DNA of 64,000 nt from Streptomyces sp. AC550_RSS872 (GCF_019049285.1 NZ_JAGMUL010000006.1:96139-160138), one strand, 5' to 3'; positions 41,956 through 51,572 are shown, counted from the first letter of the stretch. The notes: generated by a model from the letters alone, not told the origin. Numbers and translations: made by a program.

Positions 41956-43298
41956 GACGCCACCGCCTCCTGTCGCACGGACGTTGCCCGAGGCGGCAGG
42001 CCGGCGGTACGCCAGCCCATCTGCTCGGCGACCTTGCCGAGGTACTTCACGAAGGTGTCGCTGTGGACGTAGCCGGTGTGGCGCGGCGAGTCGACGAACT
42101 TCAGTCCGCCGGACAGGTCCGGCCGGTCGCTGCGGATCATGCGGGCAAACCGCTCGGCGGTCGGCAGCCCGGCCCCCGCGTCCCGGATGAAGGACGCGAT
42201 CAACTGGGCCTGGCTGTCGAAGAGCTGGTAGGCACCGGAGTTGGTCTCGACGAAGCCGACGCCGAACAGGCCCTCGTGCTCGCGGGAGAACGAGCACAGA
42301 TAGAGGTCGGGGTGCTGCTCGTCGCCGAAGTACTTCTGCGCGACGGGGACTTTGTGGACGTATCCCGTGGCCAGCAGGATGAGGTCGAAGTCGTCGCTGG
42401 TGCCGTCGGTGAAGTGCACCGTCCGGCCCTGGGTGCGCGCGATGCCGGGCCTGGCCGTGATGTCCCCGTGCTGGAGGTGGTGGATCAACAGCGAGTTGAT
42501 GGCCGGGTGGGTCTCGAACAGCTTGTGGTCGGGCTTTTGCAGACCGAGCCTGCGCGGGTCGCCGTTGATCAGTCGCAGCAGCCCGCCGAACAGCTTCTGC
42601 TGCATCCACATCGGCAGGTGGGGGCCGCCCGCGGCGATGGTGTCCACCGGCCGGCCGAACAGGTGCTTGGGGATGAACCAGTAACCACGGCGCATGCTGA
42701 TCGCCGCGTGGTCGGCGGAGCGCGCCGCATCGCAGGCGATGTCCAGCCCGGAGTTCCCCGCACCCACCACCAGCACCCGCTTGCCCCGCAGTTCAGCGCT
42801 GCTGCGGTAGGTGAGGGTGTGGCGGACCTCGCCGGTGAAGTCGCCGGGTAGGTCGGGGACGTTGGGGTGCCACTGCGCCCCCGTGCACACGATGACCTGC
42901 CGGTGTGTACTGGCCCGGCCGTCGCCCCGGGTGACCGTCCAGGTGCCGTCCGGGTTCTTGTCCACGCTGCGGACCTCGGTACCGAACTCGATCCGGTCCC
43001 TGAGCCCGTATGCCTCGGCGAACGACGTCAGGTACGACAGGATCTGCCGGTGCGGCGGGTAGTCGGCGAAGTGGTCCGGCATCGGATGGCCGCCGAAGCC
43101 GGAGAGGGTCTTGCTGGAGATGAAGTGGGCCGACTCGTACATCGGGCTGCCCGGGTTGTCGATGTCCCACAGCCCGCCCGGTCCCGTGTGGCGCTCGATG
43201 TGCGTGTACGGCAGGTCCCGCTCGGCCAGCGCCCTCGCGACCGCCAGTCCTGCGGGGCCCGCACCGATCACACAGGTGTCGTAGTGGTTCTCACTCAT
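41952..43298 (-). CDS. Flavin-containing monooxygenase (MymA-like)
   Basis: A 448-residue class B flavoprotein monooxygenase. FAD motif TCVIGAGPAGLAVARALA, NADPH motif VLVVGAGNSGLDIA and the family fingerprint F-x-G-x3-H-x3-Y (FTGEVRHTLTY). The Tyr rather than Trp ending favours an FMO over a Baeyer-Villiger enzyme. ATG 43298 follows AAAGGAGG. It is first gene of a three-gene minus-strand operon with SDR and aldehyde dehydrogenase. Oxygenation of a lipid-like or xenobiotic substrate is inferred; no substrate is shown by sequence. Confidence 0.92.
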   Translation of the reverse strand: MSENHYDTCVIGAGPAGLAVARALAERDLPYTHIERHTGPGGLWDIDNPGSPMYESAHFISSKTLSGFGGHPMPDHFADYPPHRQILSYLTSFAEAYGLRDRIEFGTEVRSVDKNPDGTWTVTRGDGRASTHRQVIVCTGAQWHPNVPDLPGDFTGEVRHTLTYRSSAELRGKRVLVVGAGNSGLDIACDAARSADHAAISMRRGYWFIPKHLFGRPVDTIAAGGPHLPMWMQQKLFGGLLRLINGDPRRLGLQKPDHKLFETHPAINSLLIHHLQHGDITARPGIARTQGRTVHFTDGTSDDFDLILLATGYVHKVPVAQKYFGDEQHPDLYLCSFSREHEGLFGVGFVETNSGAYQLFDSQAQLIASFIRDAGAGLPTAERFARMIRSDRPDLSGGLKFVDSPRHTGYVHSDTFVKYLGKVAEQMGWRTAGLPPRATSVRQEAVAS

Positions 43299-43706
43299 CG
43301 GTGCGCCTCCTTTCCTCGGATGTCTCACGTTGTTTGGGGAACCTATGCATCGCTCGGCCGGCCGGAACTGACCCCTGCGGCCACGGAGGGGACCGCAGCG
43401 GCCAGAGACAGGCCGCTGCTGCCCGCCACGCCCTCGGGGACGCCCCCTGACAGACGCGGCTGAGGTACTCACCCGCTCTCGGCGGCATGATCAGCAGTGC
43501 GGTCACGCCCGACCACGCCGCAGATGGTGACGGCGGACGCCTTGTCGGCGTCGTCGGTGGCGGCGAGCGCGCAGGAGGCCGAAGGCGTCTGTCTGCGGGC
43601 GCTGATCTCCGCCGTCCTGGCCATGGCCTGAGGTCGCCGCGCACCACGCCGACACCCTGCTGGGCGAGCTGCCCGGCGGGGTGCGTGGATGCTCGGTGAT
43701 GGCTGA
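43299..43706. other. Upstream region of the monooxygenase operon with decayed coding traces
   Basis: This holds the promoter of the minus-strand operon. Plus-strand stretches such as MVTADALSASSVAASAQEAE (ending in a stop near 43631) and HHADTLLGELPGG look like scraps of one or more genes, leading into the lectin fragment. No intact gene is seen. Confidence 0.35.
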
Positions 43707-44111
43707 GGCCGGTCAGCAGGGGGAATTGGTCCGGACGTCCGCGACGCCTCGACCGTCGACGGGGGCGCCGTCACCCAGTGGCCGTGGAGCGGGGGCACCA
43801 ACCAGCAGTGGAAGCTGCTGCCCCACACCGACGGCTCCAACTGGCTGTCCAACGTCCGCAGCGGCAAGGTCCTTCAGAGCCCGGGCGGCTCCGCCCAAGG
43901 CGACGGACTCAACCAGTTCACCGCCGACGGCGGCCACCATCAGTCGTGGAAGCCGGCGCCCTCCCCGACCAGCGGGTACCACCAGCTCGTCTACGTCCGC
44001 ACCGGCTGGTGCGCCGAGGTCAAGGACGCCTCCGCCACGGACGGCGCCGCCGTCATCCAGTGGCCCTCCACCGGCTGGTCCCGCCAGGACTGGCAGATCG
44101 TGGCGGTGTGA
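43707..44111 (+). pseudogene. C-terminal fragment of a ricin-type (QxW) lectin domain
   Basis: A frame of 134 codons without a start codon, directly after an in-frame stop (43704-43706). It reads VRDASTVDGGAVTQWPWSGG, TNQQWKLLPHTDG, SNVRSGKVLQSPGGSAQGDG, HHQSWKPA, VRTGWCAEVKDASATDG and RQDWQIVAV-stop. The repeated QxW-type motifs and DASxxDGAxVxQW pattern are those of ricin B lectin modules that close secreted glycoside hydrolases. The catalytic part and signal peptide are gone, so this is a truncated remnant. Confidence 0.7.
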
Positions 44112-44124
44112 GCCACCGGGACGC

Positions 44125-46572
44125 TCAGTGAGGCAGAGGCTGTTCGGCCCAGATCGTCTTGCCGACGGCGGTGTGGCGGCTGCCCCAGCGTTCGGCGACC
44201 TGGGCGACGAGCAGCAGTCCGCGTCCGCCCTCGTCGAAGACACGGGCCCGCCGCAGGTGCGGGGCGGTGCTGCTGCCGTCGGAGACCTCGCAGATGAGCA
44301 CGTCGGCGCGGATGAGCCGCAGCTCGATCGGGGCGTTGCCGTAGCGGATGGCGTTGGTGACCAGCTCGCTGACGATCAGCTCGGTGGGGAACTCCAGCTC
44401 GGCCAGCCCCCAGGCGGCCAGCTGTTCGCTCGCCGTCCGGCGGGCCCCGGCGACGGCCGCGGGGTCCACGGACAGCTGCCAGGTGCACACTTGGTCCGCG
44501 CCGAGACCGGAGGTGCGGGCCAGCAGCAGGACGATGTCGTCGGCCGGTGGATCGGGCCGTACTTTGCGCATCACCTCGTCGCAGGTTTCCTCCAAGCCGG
44601 CGGCCGGGCGGCGCAGCGCTTCGGTCAGCAGGTCCAGTCCGACGTCGATGTCCCGGCCGGGTGCCTCGATCAGGCCGTCGGTGTAGAGGGCGAGCAGGCT
44701 GCCCTCGTCCACGTCGATCCGGGCGGCCTCGAAAGGCAGTCCGCCCAGGCCGAGTGGTGGCCCGGCGGGCAGGTCCAGGACGCGTACGGAGCCGTCCGGG
44801 CTCACCAGGACGGGCGGCGGGTGCCCTGCCCGGGCCATGTCGCAGCGGCCGGCGACCGGGTCGTAGACGGCGTAGAGGCAGGTGGCCCCGACCTCACCGG
44901 CCCCGACCTCACCCGAGGCCCCCTCCGCCTGGCCCCGGGTGTCCGGGCCCTCCTCCCGGTCGAGGCGGATGACCAGGTCGTCCAGCCGGGTGAGCAGTTC
45001 GTCCGGCGTGAAGTCGGCGTCGGCGAGGGTCCGTACCGCGGTACGCAGGCGGCCCATCGTGGCCGAGGCGTGCACGCCGTGGCCCACCACGTCGCCCACC
45101 ACCAGCGCGACCCGTCCGCCGGAGAGCGCGATGACGTCGAACCAGTCTCCGCCGATCTCGTCCCCCGGACCGGCGGGAAAGTACCGGTGGGCGAGGTCCA
45201 CCGCCTGCGCTCGTGGCAGTCGCTCGGGCAGCAGGCTGCGCTGGAGGGTGAGCGCGGTCCGGCGCTCGCGGGTGTAACGGCGGGCGTTGTCGATGCTGAC
45301 CGCGGCCCTGGCGGCGATCTCCTCGGCGAGCAACAGATCGTCCTCGCCGAATGTGTCCGCCGTACGGTGCCGCAGCTGGTGCATCACGCCCAGGGTGATG
45401 CCCCGGGCGCGCAGCGGCACCATCATCACCGAATGGATCCTGAACCGCCTCATGCTCTCGGCACGGGCCGGGGAGGCCGTCGACCACTCGCGCAGGCGCG
45501 GGTCGCCCGCACGGTAGTAGGCACCCCGGCCGGTGATCAGTGCCTGTGCCGGTGGTGAGCCGGGAGGGTAGACGTCGACGTCGCCCGCCCGGACCACGGA
45601 CTCCGGGCACCCGGAGAGCACCGACCGCTGCGCGGTACGGCGGCACTGCACCGGCGTGTCGGGCGGAATCGGTTGCGGCTCGTGCCCCTGGACGACCGAC
45701 TCCAGCAGGTCGACGGTGACGAAGTCTGCGAGACCCCCCACCGCCACCTCGGCCAGTTCCTCGGTTGTCCGGGTCACGTCCAGGGAACGGCCGATCCGAG
45801 TGCCGGCCTCGTTCAGCACCGCCAGGCGGCGCCGGGCCCAGTACTGCTCGGTGATGTCGATCACCACCGCCGACAGCCCCAGCACCGTGCCCGCCTGGTC
45901 CTTCAGCGGGGACAGATAGACCGACCAGGCGTGATCGCGGACCTCCCCGGAGGCCCGGAAAGGCTGCTCCTCACGGAAGATCATCTCACCGGTGCGCACG
46001 ACCTGGTGCTGCAGCCGGTCGATCTCGTCCAGGGGTGGAACGGGATAGATCTCCCACAACGTCAGGCCCCGCATCTGCTCCTGCGTGAGCCCCATGGAAC
46101 GGCTCATCAACTGGTTGCAGGCCACGAACCTCGCCTCATGGTCGTAGACGGCCACGGGCAAGGGAAGCTGCGCGAGCGTGAGGTCCCACAGCTCCGCCGT
46201 CCCCGCTTCGGTCGGCGCGGCGGGGTATGTCACCGCCGCCGGGGTGACGACCCACGGGGTCCCGCCGTCCGAGTCCGTCATCGGCGTACCCCGCAGCTGC
46301 ACCTTGACACGGTCTCCGTCCCGTTTCCGCAGCACCACATCGCTCGTCCACGGCTCCCTGGCGGCCAGGTGGCGCCGCAACGCAACGGGCAGCTTCGCGG
46401 CGAGCAGGCCGGCGGCCGGTCGGCCCACCACCTCCTCGGGCTCGTACCCGAGCAGGCGCCCCGCTCCGGCGCTCCACGCCATGACGGCTCCGCGGGCATC
46501 GATCACGACGGCGAAGTCCTCGGATGATCCCGCGCCCCTCGCATTTGTGGTCGTGTCGGGTTCGTTGTCCAT
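44125..46572 (-). CDS. PAS-PAS-GAF-PP2C-HATPase sensor phosphatase/anti-sigma kinase fusion
   Basis: An 815-residue paralogue of the 19407 gene. PAS-like domains lie at ~15-115 and ~130-260 (VVIDARGAVMAWSAGAGRLL, VAVYDHEARFVACNQLMSRS), GAF at ~270-440, SpoIIE/PP2C at ~465-690 (GGDWFDVIALSGGR, GDVVGHGVHA, YTDGLIE, DDIVLLLA) and HATPase at ~700-815 (ELIVSELVTNAIRYG, DEGGRGLLLVAQV). ATG 46572 (MDNEPD) follows GAGGTCGGGG and fits the family start. A perfect 15-bp duplication inserts GEVGA twice before the ATCLYAVYDP strand. It is monocistronic. Confidence 0.9.
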   Translation of the reverse strand: MDNEPDTTTNARGAGSSEDFAVVIDARGAVMAWSAGAGRLLGYEPEEVVGRPAAGLLAAKLPVALRRHLAAREPWTSDVVLRKRDGDRVKVQLRGTPMTDSDGGTPWVVTPAAVTYPAAPTEAGTAELWDLTLAQLPLPVAVYDHEARFVACNQLMSRSMGLTQEQMRGLTLWEIYPVPPLDEIDRLQHQVVRTGEMIFREEQPFRASGEVRDHAWSVYLSPLKDQAGTVLGLSAVVIDITEQYWARRRLAVLNEAGTRIGRSLDVTRTTEELAEVAVGGLADFVTVDLLESVVQGHEPQPIPPDTPVQCRRTAQRSVLSGCPESVVRAGDVDVYPPGSPPAQALITGRGAYYRAGDPRLREWSTASPARAESMRRFRIHSVMMVPLRARGITLGVMHQLRHRTADTFGEDDLLLAEEIAARAAVSIDNARRYTRERRTALTLQRSLLPERLPRAQAVDLAHRYFPAGPGDEIGGDWFDVIALSGGRVALVVGDVVGHGVHASATMGRLRTAVRTLADADFTPDELLTRLDDLVIRLDREEGPDTRGQAEGASGEVGAGEVGATCLYAVYDPVAGRCDMARAGHPPPVLVSPDGSVRVLDLPAGPPLGLGGLPFEAARIDVDEGSLLALYTDGLIEAPGRDIDVGLDLLTEALRRPAAGLEETCDEVMRKVRPDPPADDIVLLLARTSGLGADQVCTWQLSVDPAAVAGARRTASEQLAAWGLAELEFPTELIVSELVTNAIRYGNAPIELRLIRADVLICEVSDGSSTAPHLRRARVFDEGGRGLLLVAQVAERWGSRHTAVGKTIWAEQPLPH
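44884..44913. repeat. Two perfect 15-bp tandem repeats inside the PP2C gene
   Basis: GGCCCCGACCTCACC twice in a row; on the coding strand each unit encodes GEVGA. They lie in the loop just before the conserved ATCLYAVYDP strand of the PP2C domain. The paralogue at 58422 has a comparable 15-bp repeat in the same loop. Confidence 0.85.
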
Positions 46573-46668
46573 GGGGTACCCCGACCTCGTCGCTGCGGCC
46601 GCTGAACACAGCGCTGCGTCACCCGTCACGGGCGCTGCCTCCAGCATCCCGCCACCGCACCCCCCCCT

Positions 46669-46890
46669 TCAACCGCTCGACCGACGAGGGGGCAGCACAG
46701 GTGGCACGAGCCGACGCCGGGCCACGCCGCCGCGGGCGTTGATGACAGCGATCAGCAAGTCGACTGCTTCGGCGCCCACCCGGTCGGGGCGGAGGCTGAG
46801 GGTGGTGACGGGCGGGGTGGTCGTCGCCTGGTCCGGATCCTCGCTGACGCACGCCACCTGCACGTCCCCCGGCACCTGCACGTCCGTGGA
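46669..46890 (-). pseudogene. C-terminal fragment of a LacI-family regulator
   Basis: Minus-strand codons read VPGDVQVACVSEDPDQATTT, PPVTTLSLRPDRVGAEAVDL, LIAVINARGGVARRR then VPPVLPPRRSSG-stop. This is the last ~70 residues of LacI/GalR-type regulators. The DNA-binding domain and most of the ligand domain are missing; upstream codons are not LacI-like. Confidence 0.65.
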
Positions 46891-46994
46891 AGGCGGCGGT
46901 CCTGAGGGGCTCCTCGGGTGATGGGGTGGTCCGCAACGCGGGTGCCTGTCCGCGGCGGCGTTTCCAGGCCTGCCACCGGCCGGGCCGGACGCCG

Positions 46995-47780
46995 TTACGC
47001 CCCGGCCGCCTCGATGAACTCGCGCACGGCGCTGCGCGGATCCCCCGAGCGGACCAGTGCCTCGCCGACCAGTACCACGTCGGCTCCCCAACCGCGGTAC
47101 TCCGCTACATCCTTCGGGCCCGTCACTCCCGATTCCGCGACCTTGACCGTGCCTTCCGGGATGGCCGTCACGAGGTCGGCGAACACACTGCGATCCACGT
47201 CGAGCGTGGTCAGATCCCGCGCGTTGATGCCGAGCAGCTCGGCTCCCGCAGCGACGGCACGCCGCACTTCGTCGACCGTGTGCGCCTCCACGAGCGGCGT
47301 GAGACCCAGCTCCTTGCACAGCCCCATCAGGTCGGCGAGCTGGCCGTCGTCCAGCGACACGACCATGAGAAGCGCAAGATCGGCGCCGTGCGCGCGGGCC
47401 TCCCACAGCTGATAGGGGTCGACGATGAAGTCCTTGCGCAGGACGGGCACGTCGACCCGGGCACGTACGGCGTCCAGATCGGCGAGAGAGCCGCCGAAAC
47501 GCCTGCGCTCGGTCAGCACGCTGACCGCAGCGGCCCCGCCGGCCGCGTAGTGGACCGCGAGGGACGCGGGGTCGGGAATGTCCGCCAGCGCACCCTTGCT
47601 GGGGCTCTTTCGCTTCACCTCGGCGATGATGGACACCCCGGGCGCCCGGAAGGCGGGCAGGGGGTCGATCGCGGGTGCCATGTCCGCTGCCCGGGAGCGC
47701 AGCTCCGCCAACGGCGTCGCACGCCTACGCTCCTCCAAGTCCTCGCGAACTCCCTCGAGGATCCCATCGAGAACGCTCAT
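46995..47780 (-). CDS. trpC: Indole-3-glycerol phosphate synthase
   Basis: A 261-residue (beta/alpha)8 enzyme closing the indole ring in tryptophan synthesis. All active-site signatures are present: [50 protein letters not shown] and LVGEALVRS. It stands alone, without trpB/trpA or other trp genes, so it is probably a second copy or an amino-acid-dedicated paralogue. An AGGAAAGGAAGAGG stretch precedes ATG 47780. The ~200-nt leader contains TGG-ACG-TGG in an open frame but no leader-peptide stop, so attenuation is not established. Confidence 0.95.
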   Translation of the reverse strand: MSVLDGILEGVREDLEERRRATPLAELRSRAADMAPAIDPLPAFRAPGVSIIAEVKRKSPSKGALADIPDPASLAVHYAAGGAAAVSVLTERRRFGGSLADLDAVRARVDVPVLRKDFIVDPYQLWEARAHGADLALLMVVSLDDGQLADLMGLCKELGLTPLVEAHTVDEVRRAVAAGAELLGINARDLTTLDVDRSVFADLVTAIPEGTVKVAESGVTGPKDVAEYRGWGADVVLVGEALVRSGDPRSAVREFIEAAGA

Positions 47781-47982
47781 CGTCCTCTTCCTTTCCTTGT
47801 CGAATCATCCGACGGTGCGGACGTTCCCCGGCTTGGGTGAGGCCGTTCATCACCCACGTCCACGTCGTGCTCAGAACAAAGCTATTCGAATCGATCATGG
47901 CGTGCGTTCCGGCCGGCCACGGGGCACGCACGTCGAACTTCTGGCGGGTGATCCGTGAAGAGTCGTGATCCCGGACCGGGGC

Positions 47983-49347
47983 TCAGGCCAGGCCGAAGCG
48001 CTCGGAGTGCACTTGCCGCTGGGGAACCTTCAGCCCGCGCAGAGCTCCGAGCACGGCCGAGGTCATCGCGGGCGGGCCGCAGACGTACACGTCGCGTTCG
48101 GCCATGTCGGGAACCAGGGCACGGAGGCTGTCCGGTTCGAAGGGCGAGTTCCCCTCCCCCGTACGGCCGGTGAGCAGGTGCAGCCGTCCACCGCGGTCCG
48201 CGACCAGAGCTCGTACCTCGTCGACCAACACGGCGTCGTTCTCACTGCGCACCCGGTAGAGCACGACGACATCGCCGGCCGGTTCCTCCTCCAGGAGGGC
48301 TCGAACCGGCGTGATCCCCACCCCTCCGGCGATCAGCAGCGCGCCGGGCCGCGTTCGATGCAGCGACGTGAACGCCCCGTACGGCCCCTCGATGAACGCG
48401 CGGCTCCCGACCGGGACATTCCGCAGGCGGGCGCTGGTGCTGCCGACCGACTTCGCGGTCAGGCGCAACGTGCGGCCGTCGGGTGCCGCCGACAGCGAGA
48501 ACGGATTGGCCAGCCACCAGTGGTTGTGCCCGGGGAACCGCCAGATGCAGAACTGGCCGGCCCGGGCCGGCAGCTTGTCGAGGTGGCGGCCGGTGACGCG
48601 CACCGACACCACGTCGTCCGACTCCACCACGACCTCCGCGACCCGGAAGCGGTGATAGGCGTTGCGCCACAGAGGCATGACGATCCGGCCCGTGACCAGG
48701 GCGCCGAACGCGAACAGCCACAGGGCCCACCAATAGATCATCGCGAACGCGGAAGAGCTGAAGGTCGTGGTCTCCTGCAACTGGTGGACGAACGCCAGCC
48801 CCAACGCCAGGTACAGCAGCAGGTGCAGGCCGTGCCAGGTCTCGTACCGCAGCCGCTGCCTCACATAACGGGCGGATACCGCGGCGACCACGACGACGAT
48901 CGCCGCGGCCAGCATTCCGAGCAGGGAGGCCGGCACTCCGGCCAGCGCGAAGAACGTCTTCGTCATCGACGCGTCATCGAGCCTCGCATAGCCCAGCACC
49001 ACCAGCACGGCGTGGGTGAGGAGGGTCCACAGCAGGGTGAAGCCGACCCACCGGTGCCACACCGTCAGCCGGTCCATGCCGATACGACGGTCGAGCCACG
49101 GCAGCCGGGCCACCAGCAGCAGCTGGAACAGCATCAGCACGGCGGCGTGCAGGCCGAAGAACTTGGCGACCGTGAGCACCCCGTTCTTGCCGGTCCCGGC
49201 GGTGAGGAACAAGGCCTCGACGATCACCAGGTTGGTGATGACAAACGCCCACAGCGCCCACCGCGCCGCAACCACCGGAGGTATGGCGCCTTGCCGCACC
49301 CGAGAAATCGTCGCCTCCACCGTTTCCCCTTTGTCCATGTGCCGCAT
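47983..49347 (-). CDS. Ferric-reductase-like transmembrane flavoprotein
   Basis: A 454-residue membrane oxidoreductase. Six helices (~20-220) contain the haem-ligand histidines typical of ferric reductase/NOX proteins (LTVWHRWVGFTLLWTLLTHA and ETWHGLHLLLYLALGLAFVH). They are followed by an FAD-binding domain (ARAGQFCIWRF, NPFSLSAAP, GPYGAF) and an NAD(P)-binding domain (LIAGGVGITPVRALL, VYVCGPPAM). Electrons would pass from NAD(P)H through FAD and haem across the membrane. Start ATG 49347 or 49338. It is monocistronic; the substrate (ferric siderophore, oxygen or other) is open. Confidence 0.88.
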   Translation of the reverse strand: MRHMDKGETVEATISRVRQGAIPPVVAARWALWAFVITNLVIVEALFLTAGTGKNGVLTVAKFFGLHAAVLMLFQLLLVARLPWLDRRIGMDRLTVWHRWVGFTLLWTLLTHAVLVVLGYARLDDASMTKTFFALAGVPASLLGMLAAAIVVVVAAVSARYVRQRLRYETWHGLHLLLYLALGLAFVHQLQETTTFSSSAFAMIYWWALWLFAFGALVTGRIVMPLWRNAYHRFRVAEVVVESDDVVSVRVTGRHLDKLPARAGQFCIWRFPGHNHWWLANPFSLSAAPDGRTLRLTAKSVGSTSARLRNVPVGSRAFIEGPYGAFTSLHRTRPGALLIAGGVGITPVRALLEEEPAGDVVVLYRVRSENDAVLVDEVRALVADRGGRLHLLTGRTGEGNSPFEPDSLRALVPDMAERDVYVCGPPAMTSAVLGALRGLKVPQRQVHSERFGLA

Positions 49348-49502
49348 GCTCGCCCGGCACCCGCGAGGTCGCGAGGCCCCGGCGTCCTCGCCCGAATTAC
49401 GGCCCCGGCCGCGAAGAATACGGAACTTGACGTGATGAACGTCTTGACCACAAGCTCTCACAGAGCTGTTGGGTACAAGAGCGGTGTTGACGAGATTCCC
49501 CT

Positions 49503-51572
49503 CTACGGTCCGCCCAGCACCGCGTCGGCAGTTCTGAGCACCAGGTCGTGATCACGTGTCAGCTGGGGCCGCAGCCACAGCCCACCGCCGGGACCCGCGC
49601 ACCGGATGGCCGGGAACACGCAGACGTCCTGGCGGTCGACGAGATCGCCGGTCACCATCGCCAGGCGGATCTCCGGCCCGCCGTATGCGCTCAGGCGCAG
49701 ATCCCACAGCACCTCTCCCCCGGGATGGAGCTCCGCCACCACGTCGACCGGCAGGGTGATGTGGAAGTCGCCGTACGGACCGACAGGACAAGGGGCGTCG
49801 ATGAGGTGGCCGCCGTTCGCCCGGAGCCGGGCCATGAAGCGGTAGTGGTGCGCCCGCGCTGTCCTTCCGTGGAGCGAGCCCGTCAACCGGATCGCGTGGT
49901 CATCGACCTCGACAGCGGAGACCTCCGCGTGCGCGGGCCGGAGCCAGGTGCGCACAGCGAGCCCTCCGCCTTCGGTCGCGTACGGGATCCACGTCCGCCC
50001 TCCCTCGTCCGTCGGCCGCAGGGCTGCGGGATCAAGGAGGCGCGCTGTCTCGACGAGCCCTGCTCGGACCGGGCGCGACCTGCTGCCGCCTGCGCGTTGG
50101 AGGAACACGTCCCAGTCACCCTCGGCGAGTTCCCAGTGGCGTTTGTCAAGGACGGCCCGCACGCTGCCGTCTCCGCCCGTGTCGGGCTGTTCGAGCCGAA
50201 TCCGTGGAGTACCGGCGATGTTCCTGTTCCGGTGCCGCAGGACCAACTCCCATCCGGTGGGCGGCAGTTGGTCTGCGGAAACTTCGAACGCGAGTGAGCC
50301 TCCTGGCGTGACCTGGCAGCCGGCCGTGACCGGCTGCCCCAGCCGGACAACGCCCAGGGTGGACAGCCGGGTTCGCCGCCGCGGACCGACCGCGGCCTTC
50401 CATGACCGGCGGTCGAGTTCCGGCCGAAGGTCTGTGAACAGGGCCTCGTACCGCGCGGCGATGTGTTCGGGGCGGAAGCGCTCGGAGCTCCGCCGGGCGG
50501 CCGCGGCCATCCGCCCACGCTCGGCCTCGTTCTCGATCAGACGGCAGAGGGCATCGGCCAACGCGTCCTCGACCGGCCCGTGGTCCGGGACCAGGAGGCC
50601 GTCCTCGCCGTGCGTGATGATCTCGCGGGGCGCGTGGTCGCAGTCGGTGCTGACCACCGGCAATCCGCAGCTCATGGCCTCTACGACGGACATGCCGGAC
50701 GGTTCAACGCTGCTGGACACCACGGCGAGAGCGCCCTTGGCCCACTCCGGCTCCATGGGCGTGCGGGCACCCATCAGCAGAACGTTGTTGTGCAGGCCGA
50801 GTTCCTCGATGCGGCGACGGACCCGGAGCCGCTCCCGGCCGCGTCCGTAGATCCGCAGGCTCCAGTCCGGGTGCACGGCCGCTACTTTGGCGAACGCGTC
50901 CACGAGACGGTCGTAGCGCTTCATGGGTGTCAGCCGGCCGCCCGCCAGCACGATCCGGGACGCGCCGGTGGAGGGCTCGGCGGCCGGCGCGGGACAGCAG
51001 ACGGGAATGCTCGTCACCCGCGTCCGCATGCCGCGGAGCGCCGCACGGTGGGCCCGTTCGTCGGCCTGGGACAGGGTGACGTAGGCGTCGAGGCGGGCTG
51101 TGGCCGCGTCCAGGTCACTCAGCAGCACGGCCCCGTGCGCGTCGCGGCCCGCGTGTTCCTGGCCGATGCGGAGGTAGTCGGTGCGGCCGTGCTGGGCCAG
51201 GAAGCAGACGAGGTACGGGCGCGTCGCGACCACCACGTCGGCGTCGGTGCTCCGGAGGTAGGCGGCAAGGCGTGTCTCGCCGAGCCTGCTCGGCGGCGTC
51301 CAGCCGGCGTGGAGGGAATCATGCGGGCACACGGTTCCCGGCGAGCGCAGGTCGGCCGACTCGACCGCGGTCCGCCGGGAGGTGGGCCGGAGATCCACCA
51401 GCGCCCGCGTCCTCACCCCGTCCGCCACCGCGAGCGGCATCCGGTCGGCGGTCCGGTGGCAGGAGACGATCTCCACCTCATGACGCGTCGCGAGTGCGGC
51501 GGCGAGGTTGGTCGTGGCCCGCACCGTGCCACCGACGGTGTAGGCGTTGTGGAGCAGAAAGGTGATCTTCAC
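49503..51572 (-). CDS. Family 4 glycosyltransferase with C-terminal beta-rich extension
   Basis: A 689-residue protein. Residues 1-~390 are a GT-B glycosyltransferase: N-terminal KITFLLHNAYTVGGTVRATT, nucleotide-sugar region RIVLAGGRLTPMKRYDRLVD and the EX7E-type motif EPSGMSVVEAMSCGLPVVST. Residues ~400-689 are a beta-rich, Arg/Trp-containing region with two similar halves (GWELVLRHRNRNI..., AHHYRFMARLRANGG...), as seen in teichoic-acid-type polymerases' companions. No signal peptide or membrane helix is seen. Starts GTG 51572 or 51584 are both possible. Product: a cell-wall or exopolysaccharide glycan, by inference. Confidence 0.85.
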   Translation of the reverse strand: MKITFLLHNAYTVGGTVRATTNLAAALATRHEVEIVSCHRTADRMPLAVADGVRTRALVDLRPTSRRTAVESADLRSPGTVCPHDSLHAGWTPPSRLGETRLAAYLRSTDADVVVATRPYLVCFLAQHGRTDYLRIGQEHAGRDAHGAVLLSDLDAATARLDAYVTLSQADERAHRAALRGMRTRVTSIPVCCPAPAAEPSTGASRIVLAGGRLTPMKRYDRLVDAFAKVAAVHPDWSLRIYGRGRERLRVRRRIEELGLHNNVLLMGARTPMEPEWAKGALAVVSSSVEPSGMSVVEAMSCGLPVVSTDCDHAPREIITHGEDGLLVPDHGPVEDALADALCRLIENEAERGRMAAAARRSSERFRPEHIAARYEALFTDLRPELDRRSWKAAVGPRRRTRLSTLGVVRLGQPVTAGCQVTPGGSLAFEVSADQLPPTGWELVLRHRNRNIAGTPRIRLEQPDTGGDGSVRAVLDKRHWELAEGDWDVFLQRAGGSRSRPVRAGLVETARLLDPAALRPTDEGGRTWIPYATEGGGLAVRTWLRPAHAEVSAVEVDDHAIRLTGSLHGRTARAHHYRFMARLRANGGHLIDAPCPVGPYGDFHITLPVDVVAELHPGGEVLWDLRLSAYGGPEIRLAMVTGDLVDRQDVCVFPAIRCAGPGGGLWLRPQLTRDHDLVLRTADAVLGGP

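Noticed and set aside
47800..47931. Classical trp leader peptide before trpC
   Set aside because: The frame with TGG-ACG-TGG has no stop before the trpC start and no convincing terminator/antiterminator pair was found.
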